DNA from: Shinisaurus crocodilurus
Taxonomy: Eukaryota; Chordata; Lepidosauria; Squamata; Shinisauridae
Reading direction: 5' to 3'
DNA: 64,000 nt
Assembly (NCBI GenBank): GCA_021292165.1
Contig: CM037877.1
Location: 28,780,197 to 28,844,196 of the forward strand
The notes under the pieces: generated by a model
The model's input: only the letters and a program-made list of their open reading frames with translations
Database searches by the model: none
Told to the model about the DNA's origin: nothing
Program-made: the position numbers and the translations under genes
Shown here: one piece after another, positions 43,438 to 54,429 of the stretch
Position numbering within the stretch: position 1 is the stretch's first letter
Layout of the letters: each line of letters opens with the position of its first letter

Positions 43438-43544
43438 TTTTTGATTTGCCACTTAGTAGAACTGCTGGGTCACTTGCAGCAATTCCCTTCACCTGCTCTA
43501 AATTCCCTTCAATTCCATCGACTTATATTCAGGTTGTAGGAGGC

Positions 43545-43926
43545 GTGTGTGGATGGTTGACAATTTCGTTTGGTCCACATTTTTAAGCAAATTAATTTGC
43601 ACTTCCTGGGCTAATGTCAGGTCACAGCTGTCCTTCAGATCTCGTACTTCTCTAAATTTTGTGATGCAGTTCTTGGCTCAAAAATTGCACATAAAAATAC
43701 GTATTTTAGGGGAAGTTAGATACAAATGTACATCTGCTAGGGAAAGATGTGCACAAAGTGTCTATGTCAGGGAAAGCTGCAAATGGAAATAAATGTGAAT
43801 TTTCAGGCTGTGTTGTGTGTGTTTTTAAAGTCACAGATAATGCATAAATCAGACAGAATGCACACTTATGATTGAATACTTGTGAAAGTGACATGGACTG
43901 GATATAGACTGATCTGTACATCCCTA
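43545..43926. mobile_element. family T hAT-type element, diverged
   Basis: 'atttcgtttggtccacattt', 'acttctctaaattttgtg', 'gcacataaaaatacgtattt' and 'gatctgtacatcccta' follow the layout of 7897-8335, with the same roughly 30-bp periodic interior. Confidence 0.65.
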
Positions 43927-43929
43927 CTT

Positions 43930-45265
43930 GTGGGCCAGCCACAGCCTGCCAGCAGCGAATGCCAGAGATCATGCAGAATCATGTGCCAGTGGATGAGTGG
44001 TACCCAGGTCAGATCTGGGCCTGTTAAATGCCTCAGGATCAAAGATCAACTGGTGATGCATTCCTGGAGTAGAACGCTTAGGAATAGCTCATGAAATTAG
44101 ACTGTGCAGGCTGACAGCTGGATAAGATAGGACAAGCCTTGTTAACCAGCGTGGTTCATGTCAAATATTCTAGTGAGTCTGCTTAAAATCCAGTAAAAAC
44201 ATACTTTACTTGAACCACTGTAATTTATTAAGAATCACTCAGTGTTAGGTAGTCTTATCTACTATCCCTTTGGATTCCATTTTTACCTTCCAATTTTGAA
44301 ATAGATGCAGTAGAGAAAGTATACACAGAGATTAGAGTGACTGAATGGGCAGTAACAGTTTCAAACACTGAAAAAGTTTTCAATTATTATTAAGCATATG
44401 AATATAGTTACTCAGGCTTCCAAGTTTAAATAGATCTTCAAAGGAGAAAACCATTGGTTCCTTAATGGCTGTTCATCTACATCCTATATCCAGGCTTCTC
44501 CATATGGTAAAACATAGTGCCTAATCCTGCCTAATTAACATTCCTTCTCCTTGATAAACATGGTGGTGGTTTCTCCTCTAAAACCTGAAATCATGGGAAT
44601 CTGAAAAGAAGGGTGACTCTCAGGTTCCTAGTACTCTTGGCTGTTGGTAAGATTTGAAAAAGGTTTCTGCTTCACAATGTATTTTGCAATACATACCTGC
44701 TCTGTGTTTGCTATGTGTCTGCTCCACTCTCTGTAATGCTCACTGGAGTCTGCAGCATCTCAGAGTTTATCTAATCTAGGTAATGCTGCATAAACCAGTG
44801 GAACAAGTTTGCTAAAAAGGTTCACCCCTCTTTATTTTTAGCCCAGTTAATAAACAGACTGGAGATTGCATGCACTATCGTTAAAAGTCCTTGGAAAGAC
44901 ATCCTGCAAAATACCCCGCAACAATGTGGATCTTGGAACTATCCTGAAACTTAAGCCTTTTTTATTTGCTCCAAGGAATGTTACAAGTAAAATCTGGGGC
45001 ATATTCCCATTCCATTAAATTTATGCCTCTTGACTTCCCTTGCAATACACTTTGGGGGGTGTTTTATTGCTGGAATCAGGCACTAGAGATAACTATAAAT
45101 CTGGTAAAACATAGCACATTGGCAAGGCATTCAATCCAAATTCCAAACCCCTCCCCCGCCCCCCCCAACACACACACAGATTCGTCCCATGACTTGCTCA
45201 CAGACCTCTGCTAATACTAGTCCAGCCATAAAAGAACCTTGGATAACTACCGGTATGTCCTGTAA
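43930..45265. other. no feature recognised
   Basis: AT-rich, low in repeats compared with the rest of the window. I see no exon-like frame. A candidate for conserved non-coding sequence only by default. Confidence 0.35.
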
Positions 45266-45269
45266 AGCA

Positions 45270-45405
45270 GGGGCAGAGAACATGTGGCCCTCCAGATGTT
45301 CTTGGACTACAGCTCCCATCCGCCCCAACCAGCATAGCCAATGCTCAGGGATGATGGGATTTGTGGCTTGCCAACATCTGGAGGGTCATAGGTTTATCAC
45401 CCCAA
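45270..45405. mobile_element. hAT MITE, family B
   Basis: 'tgtggccctccagatgttct', 'ggactacagctcccatccg', 'gatgatgggatttgtggctt', 'ccaacatctggagggtcat'. Confidence 0.75.
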
Positions 45406-45451
45406 ATGCATCCGTGGTGTTCAATCGACCATTCATACATTAAACAAAAGA

Positions 45452-45523
45452 AACCAGGGTGGCCGGGTGACCGGACAGATGGGCGATTAATAAATATAAT
45501 AAATAAATAAACAAACAACATGC
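45452..45523 (+). mobile_element. L2 LINE 3' UTR and tail
   Basis: 'ccagggtggccgggtgaccg', 'gatgggcgattaataaatat' and ATAAATAAACAAAC match the 3' end of the L2 at 21554. Confidence 0.8.
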
Positions 45524-45586
45524 TATGCCTACCACAAATGTGTGCCCTCCCTGTTGATGATGTCTGGGCTCCGAAATGACACAAAT

Positions 45587-45778
45587 GGTGGCTGGTAGTG
45601 ATGCCCTCCTGTCAGTGGGGCGGTGTGACCACTCTGGGTTTCAGTCTGAACTTTGAAGGAGCTATCCGTGGTGCTGAACCCTATCCACACAAAGCAGGTT
45701 CAGCACCATGGATAGCTCCCTAAAAGTTCAGGCTGCAGCCTGGAGTGGATACACCGCCCCACTGACGTTGCTGCCACC
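45587..45778. mobile_element. foldback element
   Basis: The left arm (45587-45680) pairs with the right arm (45697-45778) around a 16-base loop. Strong blocks are 'gtcagtggggcggtgt', 'ggagctatccgtggtgctg' and 'aacc' with their complements. The left arm is about 12 bp longer, owing to small indels. The family is not named. Confidence 0.75.
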
Positions 45779-46251
45779 AGCCTCCACTGCTTCCTATCTG
45801 TAGGACTGGATTTTTTGACAGATCCCCCTTAGCCTTTGAAGCATTTTCATAATGCCTTTTCAAGTGTGATGTTTCATTGCAGGAGTTATCATTTTTAGGG
45901 TATTTTATGACAAGTCTAGTAGCCCCCACCTGTACATGCCAGCATCCTCTCTCTGGGGTGTGCCAGCCACATCAGACTGCAGGTGGGGGAGTGGGGACTC
46001 ACATGACTGAATACTCCTCCATGCCAACAAAAAATAAATAAAATATCCCTGCACCTAGAAAATTAGCCTGTGAGGGAAGCAGCTAGGCTACAACCCTTCT
46101 CTCTGACATCTAGGCTTCCATGTGGTGGGAATGTTTTGCATGGAGGTGGATTCCATCGTGTACATTCAATAATCCATACTATAAAGTGACACCAGATTGA
46201 CCAGGTGGCCTGTGTGCCTGCTCAGTCTGCTGTCCAGGTGGTAACTTTTAA

Positions 46252-46425
46252 TGGGCAACTTCAAGGCCCCTGTTTCTCCCTCCTTATGGTTCTTTGACTT
46301 CAAACCAGACTTGGACTGGACAGCCCATCAAATAGAAGGCACCTTCAAGTAAAAGATTTCCTCTGTCAGCTATCCAAAATATAGGACTATCACCTGTAAA
46401 GTAGGACACCTGGCCACCCTACTCA
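46252..46425. repeat. interspersed repeat E, copy 2
   Basis: 'cttatggttctttgacttca', 'aaccagacttggactggac', 'agcccatcaaatag' and 'ctggccaccctac' parallel 35194-35372. Confidence 0.55.
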
Positions 46426-46429
46426 GAGT

Positions 46430-47030
46430 TCAATAGTTTACATCAACTCTATACAAGCTTTGTGTCAACCCATCTTCCAAAGGCACAGGAGATGAACTAT
46501 GGGACATGCTAAGCTTAATGGTATTAATTATGATGCACTTAAAAGAAAATAGAAGGATGGTCTATGAACTGAGGGCAGGAGAACCTTCTAAGGGTGTAAA
46601 CCTATGCATGTTTAGACAGAAAAAAAGTCATACAACTCCCAGAATTCTTCAGCCAGCCATGTTTTGAAGACAGGACAGGAAAGCTGTTGAGATTGAATTT
46701 CATTCTACACTTTAAACACTGAAAAGTATCTTCTTGACATATCTGTAGTTTAATAACTTGCAAATAACTATGGTAAAACAGGCCTTGGCATGGCACCCTG
46801 TTACATAGCATTTGGCACAGCTTGTAAGAAGTACAATGTATAGTTCAGGTGTGTGAATTTGGCACCATTTTCTCTCATTGGGTGGGAAGATGTCTGGTGG
46901 CATGTCAGAGCCTATCACTTTTAAAGTCACTAAGAGAAGAAACACAGACTCTTAACACTTTATGGCAAGGGTGTTGAACCTCTTTTCGCCAGAGAGGAAC
47001 TCTCCCATTCAATTGCTACTCGATTTGCAC
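46430..47030. other. no feature recognised
   Basis: Nothing I can support. Confidence 0.35.
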
Positions 47031-47032
47031 AA

Positions 47033-47358
47033 GTAGGGATGTGCATGGAGCATGATTGGAGGGTGAAAGTCTGGCGAATTCGCCGGGCTCGACCCCCGAG
47101 CTCCACTCACCCTACCTTTTCCCTGGCTCGACTCGCATTCTCGCAAGCAGAGCCAGGAAAGCAACTTCTGGGTTCCTGGCGCTATGTTGTTTATGTAGAA
47201 ACTGGCCTAATTTGCACAAATTAGGCTGTTTTCTACATAAAAAAACGTATCGCCGGGGTCCCAGAAGTCCGGCAAGCACCTCAGCTGGAGCTCACACTTG
47301 GCTCACGCTCAGCTCGCACGCCACGTGTCGAGTGCTGGTAGGGTCGCCCATTCCTATC
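47033..47358. mobile_element. palindromic hAT-type element (family A), copy 2
   Basis: The centre hairpin is 'tttatgtagaaactggccta', 'atttgcacaaat', 'taggctgttttctacataaa'. The outer blocks are 'ggcgaattcgccgggctcga', 'ggctcgactcgcattctcg' and 'gggtcgcccattcct', and the left end is 'tagggatgtgcatgg'. It matches the layout of 397-961 without the nested MITE. Confidence 0.7.
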
Positions 47359-47449
47359 AAGTTCCCTGTTCGCACAATGAACAGTGATCACAAACAGGAA
47401 TCGTAAACAAGACGAGTGGTGAGACAATGTTCGGAGAACCCTAGTGAAC

Positions 47450-47694
47450 GCCAGTGTGGCGTAGTGGTGAGAGTGTTGGACTGGGACTCGGGAGATCTGG
47501 GTTCTAGTCCCCGATCGGCCATGAAGATCACTGGGTGACTTTGGGCCAGTCACTGACTCTCAGCCTAACCTACCTCACAGGGTTGTTGTGAGGATAAAAT
47601 GGAGGAGTGGAGGAGGAGGATTATGTAAGCCGCCTAGGGTTCCTTGCAGGAAAAAAGGCAGGGTATAAATATAATAAATAAATAAATAAATAAA
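47450..47694 (+). mobile_element. Sauria-type SINE, full length
   Basis: 'gccagtgtggcgtagtggtg' through B-box-like 'gggttctagtccc' and 'cagggttgttgtgagg' to an ATAAATAAATAAATAAA tail. Confidence 0.88.
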
Positions 47695-47789
47695 TCTCAA
47701 ACATCGCTCATGAAAGACTTGGAGAAAATGATATATAAATGCTAAGCACATATGTATGTATGATCATATCAGACAGATTGACTATGGAT

Positions 47790-47963
47790 ATATGAAGCTA
47801 CTTTATATCAGGTTGGTCCATCTAGTCAAGTATTGTCTACTACTACTCTAACTGGCGGCAGCTTCCCAGGGCGTCCAACAGAGGTCTATCCAATCACCTG
47901 ACCATGTACTGGAGACTGAACTTGGGACCTTCTGCAAGCTAAGCATTTGCTGTACCAGTGACC
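47790..47963 (-). mobile_element. tRNA-headed SINE
   Basis: The minus strand carries the tRNA-like head, seen on the + strand as 'gaacttgggaccttctgcaa' and 'gctaagcatttgctg', and a body ending at 'tatgaagctactttatatca'. Same family as 5858-6060. Confidence 0.7.
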
Positions 47964-48654
47964 TTAACTCTGTAGGATGTGTGGGGTGTTTGAGTGTGGG
48001 CATGTGAGGGGTTGTGGGAATGTGGGGATATGTGTGTGTGTATTCCCTAAGGTGGCACCTTGAAAAATGAATATTTATTGTGAGAGACAGCCTTTCTTGG
48101 GCCAGCCGTGCTTCATCACAGAAGAGTTGCTCCAGCCTCCTGATCATTTGGGTTGCCCTTTTCTACACATTTCTACTGGAATACAATGGTTTGGCAGCTT
48201 GTCATCTGGATTTTCTGTGATAACTAACAAAGAGTCTTGTTGTAGCACTTAAAAAAAAAAAGGGGGTAGAACATGTCAACTTCCCAGGACACTCTGTCTG
48301 TTACTGACCTTAAAATGGCCATTGTGGAGAAAAGAAACTTCAAAGGGAGATTGAGAGAGTGCTGAGTTAGAATTCATCAGCAGGTTTAATTCTGTCACCA
48401 CAGAGGCTTGAATCAGGATAAAGAGTTTTTAATCACACTACATGGGTTAATTGGCTTGCCTAGTGCCAGGCTGTTTGTGCTATCAGTACTATGAATAGTC
48501 ACTGTTAATAATGTGGTCGTCACTGTTGGTACTTTCTACATTTAATTTCTTTCTGATCTCACTCACTGTTTACAATTACGTCCTGCCCACACCACCGTAG
48601 GTACTGTATAATAACCTGAAATTCTCCATAATATTCCATGCATCTGATGAAATG

Positions 48655-48819
48655 GGCTCACTTCGTGACTTTGGGCAAGTCACTGACTCTCAGCCTAATT
48701 TACCTCATAGGGTCGTTGTGAAGATAAATGGAGAGGAGGAGGGTCACGCACACTGGTTTGGACTCCTTGGAGGAAAGGTGAGATATAAATGTAACTGACA
48801 AACAAACAAACAAATAAAT
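48655..48819 (+). mobile_element. Sauria-type SINE, 5' truncated
   Basis: Starts in 'gtgactttgggcaagtcact' and ends with 'aggtgagatataaatgtaac' and an ACAAACAAAC tail. More diverged than the other copies. Confidence 0.75.
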
Positions 48820-49298
48820 GATGACAAATCTGGAGAAAAGGGCTACCGTGGAAGCAACCAAAGTCTATTGACTGACTGTCAGCCTTCTGTTGGATGTCCT
48901 TGTGGCCATTTAAGTAAACAAAGTGATATTGGACACCATGCTCATTGCCATTGACCATACATACCCATGGATAGGCATTTTTGAAAGAGAGTGAAAGTGT
49001 CTCAAGGAAGACCAAGCATAACCTTTGACACCAAGGAAGGTGTGGCAGGGTCTGTCTGCTTGGGGGATAAGGTGGCAGTAGCTGGATGAAGCTTTAACAC
49101 AACTTGCACTATAGTTGCAAAGTGTTGAGTAAGTGAACTTGCTGAGTTGCCTTATTAAATTTCAAAGCTCACCTCAGTTCAAAGCTAAGATATGTGGGAC
49201 AGGCCACACCCCGTCAGTTGACTGTATTCTGAATATGAAGTGAGGCAAGTCAGTAATACATCTACCATAAGGATCAGAGACATAGTTTAGAGCTCAAC

Positions 49299-49430
49299 AG
49301 CCTAACCTACCCCACAGGGTTTTTGTGAGGATAAAATGGAGAGGAGGAGGAGGAGGATTATGTAAGCCACCTTGGGTTCCTTGCAGGAAAAAAGGCAGGA
49401 TATAAATATAATAAATAAATAAAATAAAAA
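49299..49430 (+). mobile_element. Sauria-type SINE, 5' truncated
   Basis: 'agcctaacctaccccacagg' to 'aaaaggcaggatataaatat' and an ATAAATAA tail. Confidence 0.85.
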
Positions 49431-49720
49431 TATGAAACCTATGGCTTGCAACCCTCCATATATACCTACCCTAAGGTCATCTACAAAGACCCGCTTCCAA
49501 ATGTACCCTCATTCTGATGCTCAGGGGTGGGTGGATATTAGGAAGACAGCCTTCTCTGACTGTGATGCCCCACCATGGAACACTTTCCCCAGGGAAATTC
49601 ACTTGGAGCTGACATTGTTTTCTTTCCATTCCCAGGTATGTTTAAAACTCAACAGGATACAAATATAACAGACTAAATCCACATAAACCTGAGGCCTGTT
49701 GGCTTATTTATTTATTTACT

Positions 49721-49992
49721 ATGGGTTGGATCCAGATTTAAGCTGGATCAACTGTACGGGTGGAAGTGGACCTCCCCACCCCCTCCTTCCCAGGGCAGCC
49801 CCTCCAGCCTTCTGAAAATGCTACAAAGAGTCAGGAGACCTTGCTGAATATGGTGAGCTGTGGGGGGGGGGGGGCTGAGGGACCAAAAACTCAGCTCCAA
49901 AAACTGGGCTGAGGGACCTTCCATGAGCAGAGCCCTTCCTCTCATGGAAGGTCCCTTCCTCTTGTGAAAGGCAGATTCTGGATCCAAACCAT
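49721..49992. mobile_element. MITE with atgg-ttggatccag ends
   Basis: The ends atgggttggatccagatt and the complement of atggtttggatccagaat are inverted. Between them is a pair of short repeats 'catggaaggtcccttcctct'. It also holds a G tract at 49862-49873. The superfamily is not determined. Confidence 0.55.
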
Positions 49993-50060
49993 ATTTATAG
50001 GCAGCCTTTTCCAGCCATAATCGTTCCCAAGGTGGTTTACAAGAAATTTTTTAAAAAATA

Positions 50061-50063
<3 letters not shown>

Positions 50064-50092
<29 letters not shown>
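50064..50092. repeat. (CA)n microsatellite
   Basis: About 14 CA units. Confidence 0.9.
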
Positions 50093-50094
<2 letters not shown>

Positions 50095-50504
50095 TAATAA
50101 CCAATAGGCAAATAGCATAACCACATAGAAGCAACAGCAGGACAATTAAAAAAAAAAAAAAGCAAAATAAGCAAAACAATTGTGAAAATAACTTATTTAA
50201 TCTAACTGCTGATGGTAAAATGGAAAAGGTATATTTCGACCCCTTCTGGGGAAAAGTCAGAGACTGTGCCTGCAGAACCTCCTAAGGGAGGGGGTCTCAG
50301 AGAGCAGGAGTCACCAGAGAAAAGCTCTGTTCCCTATCGATGGCGGCCAAGCATGAATGGAGGTGATCCATGGCAGCATATTATTAGCAAGCCTTAATGC
50401 ATTGGGGCGGGGATAAACACCGGAGGAGATGTTCCCTGAGATACTCACCACCTAGGCCATTAGGGGCTTCAGAAGTCAAGATCAGTGATATGAATCGAGC
50501 ACCG

Positions 50505-50660
50505 ATTCGGATAGGGCTGGACAAGAATTTCATTTCAGTTCAATTCTCATAAGAATTTACCAAAATTCACAAGGTTCTCCAAATACAGGTCAAAAAGAAC
50601 GTGAGAATTTTAAAAATGGAATGTGGTAGAAACCAAAACTGACAGATTTGTTCATCCCTA
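50505..50660. mobile_element. family T-like hAT element, short
   Basis: 'gaatttcatttcagttcaat' at the left and 'aaactgacagatttgttcat', 'cccta' at the right are near complements, as in the family T ends. The periodic interior is absent. Confidence 0.55.
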
Positions 50661-50927
50661 GCACAGAAACAAATTGGAAGTCAATAAAATTGAAATGCTA
50701 CAGCAGGAGAGCAGCTGATGGAGCTTTCTGGAGCACCCCATGGAGGCAGAGGTGGCGGGACATCCTGGTGGGACAATTCCTGGTGGGGGCAAAGGTGAGC
50801 AGCATAATTCACTGCTCCTCCCTATCTGTCACCTGAGGTGGGCAGATCACCCTGCCTTATAGGAGGGCCAGCCTGGATTGATTGATTAATTTGTTTTGAT
50901 TTCACCTCTCTCAGACCACTTCCTAAG

Positions 50928-51033
50928 GCAGCTTTCCCCAACTTGGTGCCCTCCAGATGTTCTGGACCTCAACTCCCATCAAGCCAGCATGGCCAATGGT
51001 CACGAATGCTGGGAGTTGTAGTCCCAAACATCC
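50928..51033. mobile_element. hAT MITE, family B
   Basis: 'ccccaacttggtgccctcca', 'ggacctcaactcccatcaa', 'gctgggagttgtagtccca'. The right end runs straight into the LINE at 51034. Confidence 0.75.
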
Positions 51034-51328
51034 TAAGAACATAAGAAGAACCATGCTGGATCTGACCATGGGTCCATCTAGTCCAGTATTCTGTAACCAA
51101 CCACAGTGGCCAACCAGCTGCCCTCAGGAAACCCTGAGTAGGACATGAGTGCAACAGCACCCTCCCACCCATGTTCTCCAGCAACTGGTGAACATAGGCA
51201 TACTGCCTCTGATACTGGAGGCAGCATATAGTCATCTGGACTAGCAGCCATTGATAGATAGCTTTCTCCTCCATGAATTTGTCCAATCCCCTTTTAAAGC
51301 TATCCAGATTGGTGGCCATCACAATTCA
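51034..51328 (-). mobile_element. CR1/L3-type LINE 3' end
   Basis: The + strand has the complementary end 'cctaagaacataagaagaac', 'gctggatctgaccatggg', 'ggccaaccagctgccc' and 'ccaatccccttttaaagct', the complement of the region that closes the CR1/L3 copy at 14558. The minus-strand frame 'MMATNLDSFKRGLDKFMEEK' matches 'VMATNLDGYKKGLEKFMED' there. Confidence 0.8.
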
Positions 51329-51344
51329 CTGCATCCTTAGATTC

Positions 51345-51397
51345 ACTACGTCCAAAGAGAGCTTCAGCTATTGGAAGGTATAGAAATGTAATAAATG
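51345..51397 (+). mobile_element. L2 LINE 3' tail
   Basis: 'agagagcttcagctattgga' and 'aggtatagaaatgtaataaa' match the L2 tails at 1150 and 11800. Confidence 0.6.
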
Positions 51398-51399
51398 TG

Positions 51400-52170
51400 T
51401 TGGGACTACACCTCCCTTAATTCCCAGCCAGGCTGTTCTAAGGCTGGTATAACCTTCAGGAGGAAGTGAAAACCACTGGAATTTGCAGCCTTAATGATTC
51501 ACTGACTTCCCTGGCACAGCTGTAGCCAACAGCTTTGTCAGCAGAGCAGCTGGATGTGCGGCTTCGCAGCATCGGTGGATTCTGATTTGTGTATTGCCTG
51601 TACCAAACAAGCTCCTGATTATGTAGGTCATAGATTGCGTGATGAGGAACAGCGCCTGGCAAATGATGGAAAGGGAAACTGCAACGTTTGTATGATGTTG
51701 GGAATCATGGGGGGGGGGAGAGGTGGTGGTGGCGGCGGCGGCGGCAAAGGGCAAAGAAGATGGCAGCGGTATTTGAAGGTGTTGTCGGGTCATGTTTCTC
51801 CTGCCAGGACGGGATGTGGTTTACGTCATTGAACCCTGATGAAAAGGTTAGATTCACTGTTCTGAAGCTGCCACCTTGGACGGTGGTTTCATAACAATGC
51901 ATGCAGGGTGTGTCTAAACATCCTTTGTGTTATTCAACTGCATATATCAGCTAACGTAATCTTTATCCATGCTTGAGAGATCTTCATGTGTAAAAATGAA
52001 CAGATTAGTTTATAGGAGATGATAAAAGACACCCGGCAAAGACCCTGTGAAAATTTCACAACTGAAAGGGATGAATTGGCCTCGGATGGCACCCTTCATC
52101 TGATGCCAGGTTGTTCTCTCTCTCTCCCCACGTGTGTGTGTGTGTGTGCGGGCGCTTCCCATACAAAAGG
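51400..52170. other. no supported gene
   Basis: A 92-codon + strand frame (51554-51832) begins with a Cys-containing stretch and runs into Gly-rich low-complexity sequence over G/GGC repeats (51708-51748). I do not recognise it. It could be a chance frame. Confidence 0.4.
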
Positions 52171-52174
52171 CTCC

Positions 52175-52583
52175 TAGCACTACTTTTTTTCCTTAATGGA
52201 TTGTCTGGGGTGAGAAAAAAAGATGGAAGAAGTGATAGGAAAACACGAGAAGGTTATGAGCAGAAGATGACTGGATCCCTCCATAAAATTCTGTGAATGG
52301 GGCAAGGCAATGGCACAATAAAAACTTCACTTGGAAGCACCCAGCACTTAAAAAGCATTGTTCAGCTATTGCGTCTTTTTTTCATTAATTATTTTTTTTC
52401 CTGGTAAGAAAAAAGATGGAAGAAGCAGTGGAAAAATCACAGCAGGGCTACAAATGGTAGACATCATTGTCTGGGAACCACCACCACCACCACCACCACC
52501 ACCACCACCACGCACACACACTCTCAAAAATTCTGTGAATGAGGCAGTGCATTTGCACAGTAAAAGCTTCATCTGGAAGCATC
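52175..52583. repeat. diverged local tandem duplication
   Basis: Unit 1 (about 52175-52342) and unit 2 (about 52372-52583) share, in order, a T-rich block with 'cctt/cctgg', 'gagaaaaaaagatggaagaa' against 'aagaaaaaagatggaagaag', 'aaaattctgtgaatg.ggca', and 'acttcacttggaagca' against 'gcttcatctggaagca'. A (CCA)n tract (52478-52511) expanded in unit 2. Confidence 0.75.
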
Positions 52584-52717
52584 CTCACTCTTTCTCCTCT
52601 CTGAGACCATGTCCCCTTCCTCACTTGATCCACTTGTACCTTAGCATCCCTTGTGGGTGGGGACCTTGGGCTTGGAAGACATGCTTTCACTGGTGCAGCA
52701 GATCCTCCAAAGGAACA

Positions 52718-52890
52718 ATAGCTCAAAGAAAGGCAAATCACTTATGTTGCAAACAGAAAGCCCCGGGTTCAACTCCTGGCACGGCACCTCCAAGTAGCAC
52801 TGGGAAGGACCCCTGTCCAAAAGCCTAGAGAGATGCTGCCAGTCAGAGCAGTCTACACTGGGCAAGACAGACCAAAGGTCTGACTTGAGA
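52718..52890 (+). mobile_element. tRNA-headed SINE, diverged
   Basis: 'atagctcaaagaaaggcaaa', 'cccgggttcaactcctggca' (B-box-like), 'gagatgctgccagtcagagc' and 'gaccaaaggtctgac'. Family of 5858-6060. Confidence 0.65.
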
Positions 52891-53174
52891 TGGCAGGTTC
52901 AGATGAGATGAGACAAAGGCCAATTCCTCCCAGCTCTCATAGAGTTTGGAGGGAGTCAAGGGGGGGGGGGGGTTGTTCTAACTCCATGACGTTTCTTTCT
53001 TCAAAAACAGACCCTGCTAACCTTCCCTCTGATTTGAGCGCTAAGCACATTTTCACATGACGCACCAGCTTCACTACTGTAGGGACTGATATTATACATC
53101 AAGTTCCAGAGGAACAGCATGTTGTGCCAAACTATAAGTTTGGCCGGAGATCTATGATTGGATTGATATATATA

Positions 53175-53418
53175 CAGTAATACCTTGGATTGCAAGTAAC
53201 TTGGTTTGAGAGTGTTTTGCAAGACAAGCAAATTTTTAAATATTTATTTATTTATTTTTTACTTGATATACAAGCGACGTCTTGCAATACAAGTACTGTA
53301 GTACGGCTTAAATTAAAAATCTCTGTACAAATTTTTTTGGGGGGATTTCATTTTGATATAAGAGTGTTTTGGATTACAAGCACATTTCTGGAATGAATTA
53401 TGCTCTCAATCCAAGGCA
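53175..53418. mobile_element. Tc1/mariner-type MITE, copy 2
   Basis: Very similar to 13121-13370, from cagtaataccttgg to 'tctcaatccaaggca'. The last few bases of the right terminus are missing. It is inserted beside a TATATATA run. Confidence 0.85.
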
Positions 53419-53419
53419 T

Positions 53420-54265
53420 AGTGTTGTGCCAAAAATTTATCCCACATTTTTGCAACCATTCTCCTTCAATTTGATAGAAAAGAAATTTCTTTCAGAAAGC
53501 AATTCAACAGTGAAGAAATTTTGGAGAAATTCTCATGGGTTGGGTTTGGCTTTCTTGGGCTTACCTTATTTAGGAAATGGCCCAAGAGTGTGTCAGGTAT
53601 CCTGCCTTTCATTGTACAATCATCTCTCTGGCAGCCTGTGCTCTCCTCAGCTTCCTACACTTCAGTTAAAGCCCAGGGGAGGACACCATGAGGTAATTCC
53701 TCCCATGGGCCCTTTTTAAGATCAGGATGCGCAGGCAGCCTGGGAGGCTAGCAGTGACTAGGTATGGTAAGCTCAAAGGCACCACACAAAAATATTACAA
53801 AACACCCTGAGAATGAGGTAGAACAATGGAAGCCTCTTTCATGGGGAAAGAAAACTTTTCGGAACTTGGAGGACAGATTCTGGCTCAGCACTAGCTCCAC
53901 TTCTTTCCTGGAGCTAGACACAACACTCCCCCCTCACACCTGCATTGTGGAGGATGCAAAATGGGGGCCAGCCTGCCAACACAGTTCGTGCTGTTTCTGC
54001 GTGTGTGTGTGTGTGTGTGTGCGTGTGTGCGCACACACTGACACACACACACACACACACCCTTAGGAAAAAAGAAAGAAGCTGTGCTACACCCCCTGCC
54101 AATGGTGAGCCCTGCTTGTGAGAAACTGTTGAGAATTTCTCCTCCCTCTGGAGAAATTTGTCCCCCCACCCCAATTTCTCTGCCCACAAATAGGGTGGAG
54201 AATTTCAAAAGGTCACTTGTGCACAATTCTAATATGACTTAAAAGCATCAGTTGGTGAATGGGAC
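53420..54265. other. no gene seen; GT/CA inverted microsatellite at 54001-54060
   Basis: (GT)n, then GCGCACAC, then (AC)n can fold back on itself. The rest is unassigned. Confidence 0.5.
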
Positions 54266-54269
54266 AATA

Positions 54270-54424
54270 TTTATTTTATTTATTTATTTATTTATTTATT
54301 ATATTTATACCCCGCCTTTTTTCCTGCAAGGAACCCAAGGCGGCTTACATAATCCTCCTCCTTCTCCCCATTTTTATCCTCACAACAACCCTGTGAGGTA
54401 GGTTAAGCTGAGAGTCAGTGACTG
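54270..54424 (-). mobile_element. Sauria-type SINE, head missing
   Basis: 'cccgccttttttcctgcaag', 'aaggcggcttacataatcct', 'caaccctgtgaggtaggtta', stopping at 'gagagtcagtgactg'. Confidence 0.85.
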
Positions 54425-54429
54425 TAGTT

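Noticed and set aside
51554..51832. Possible first exon with Cys motif and Gly tract
   Set aside because: No splice-supported continuation or recognised domain; the Gly tract is simple-sequence DNA.
52358..52828. 156-codon frame with poly-Pro
   Set aside because: The Pro run is the (CCA)n tract, the upstream part is in a duplicated non-coding unit and the downstream part enters a SINE.
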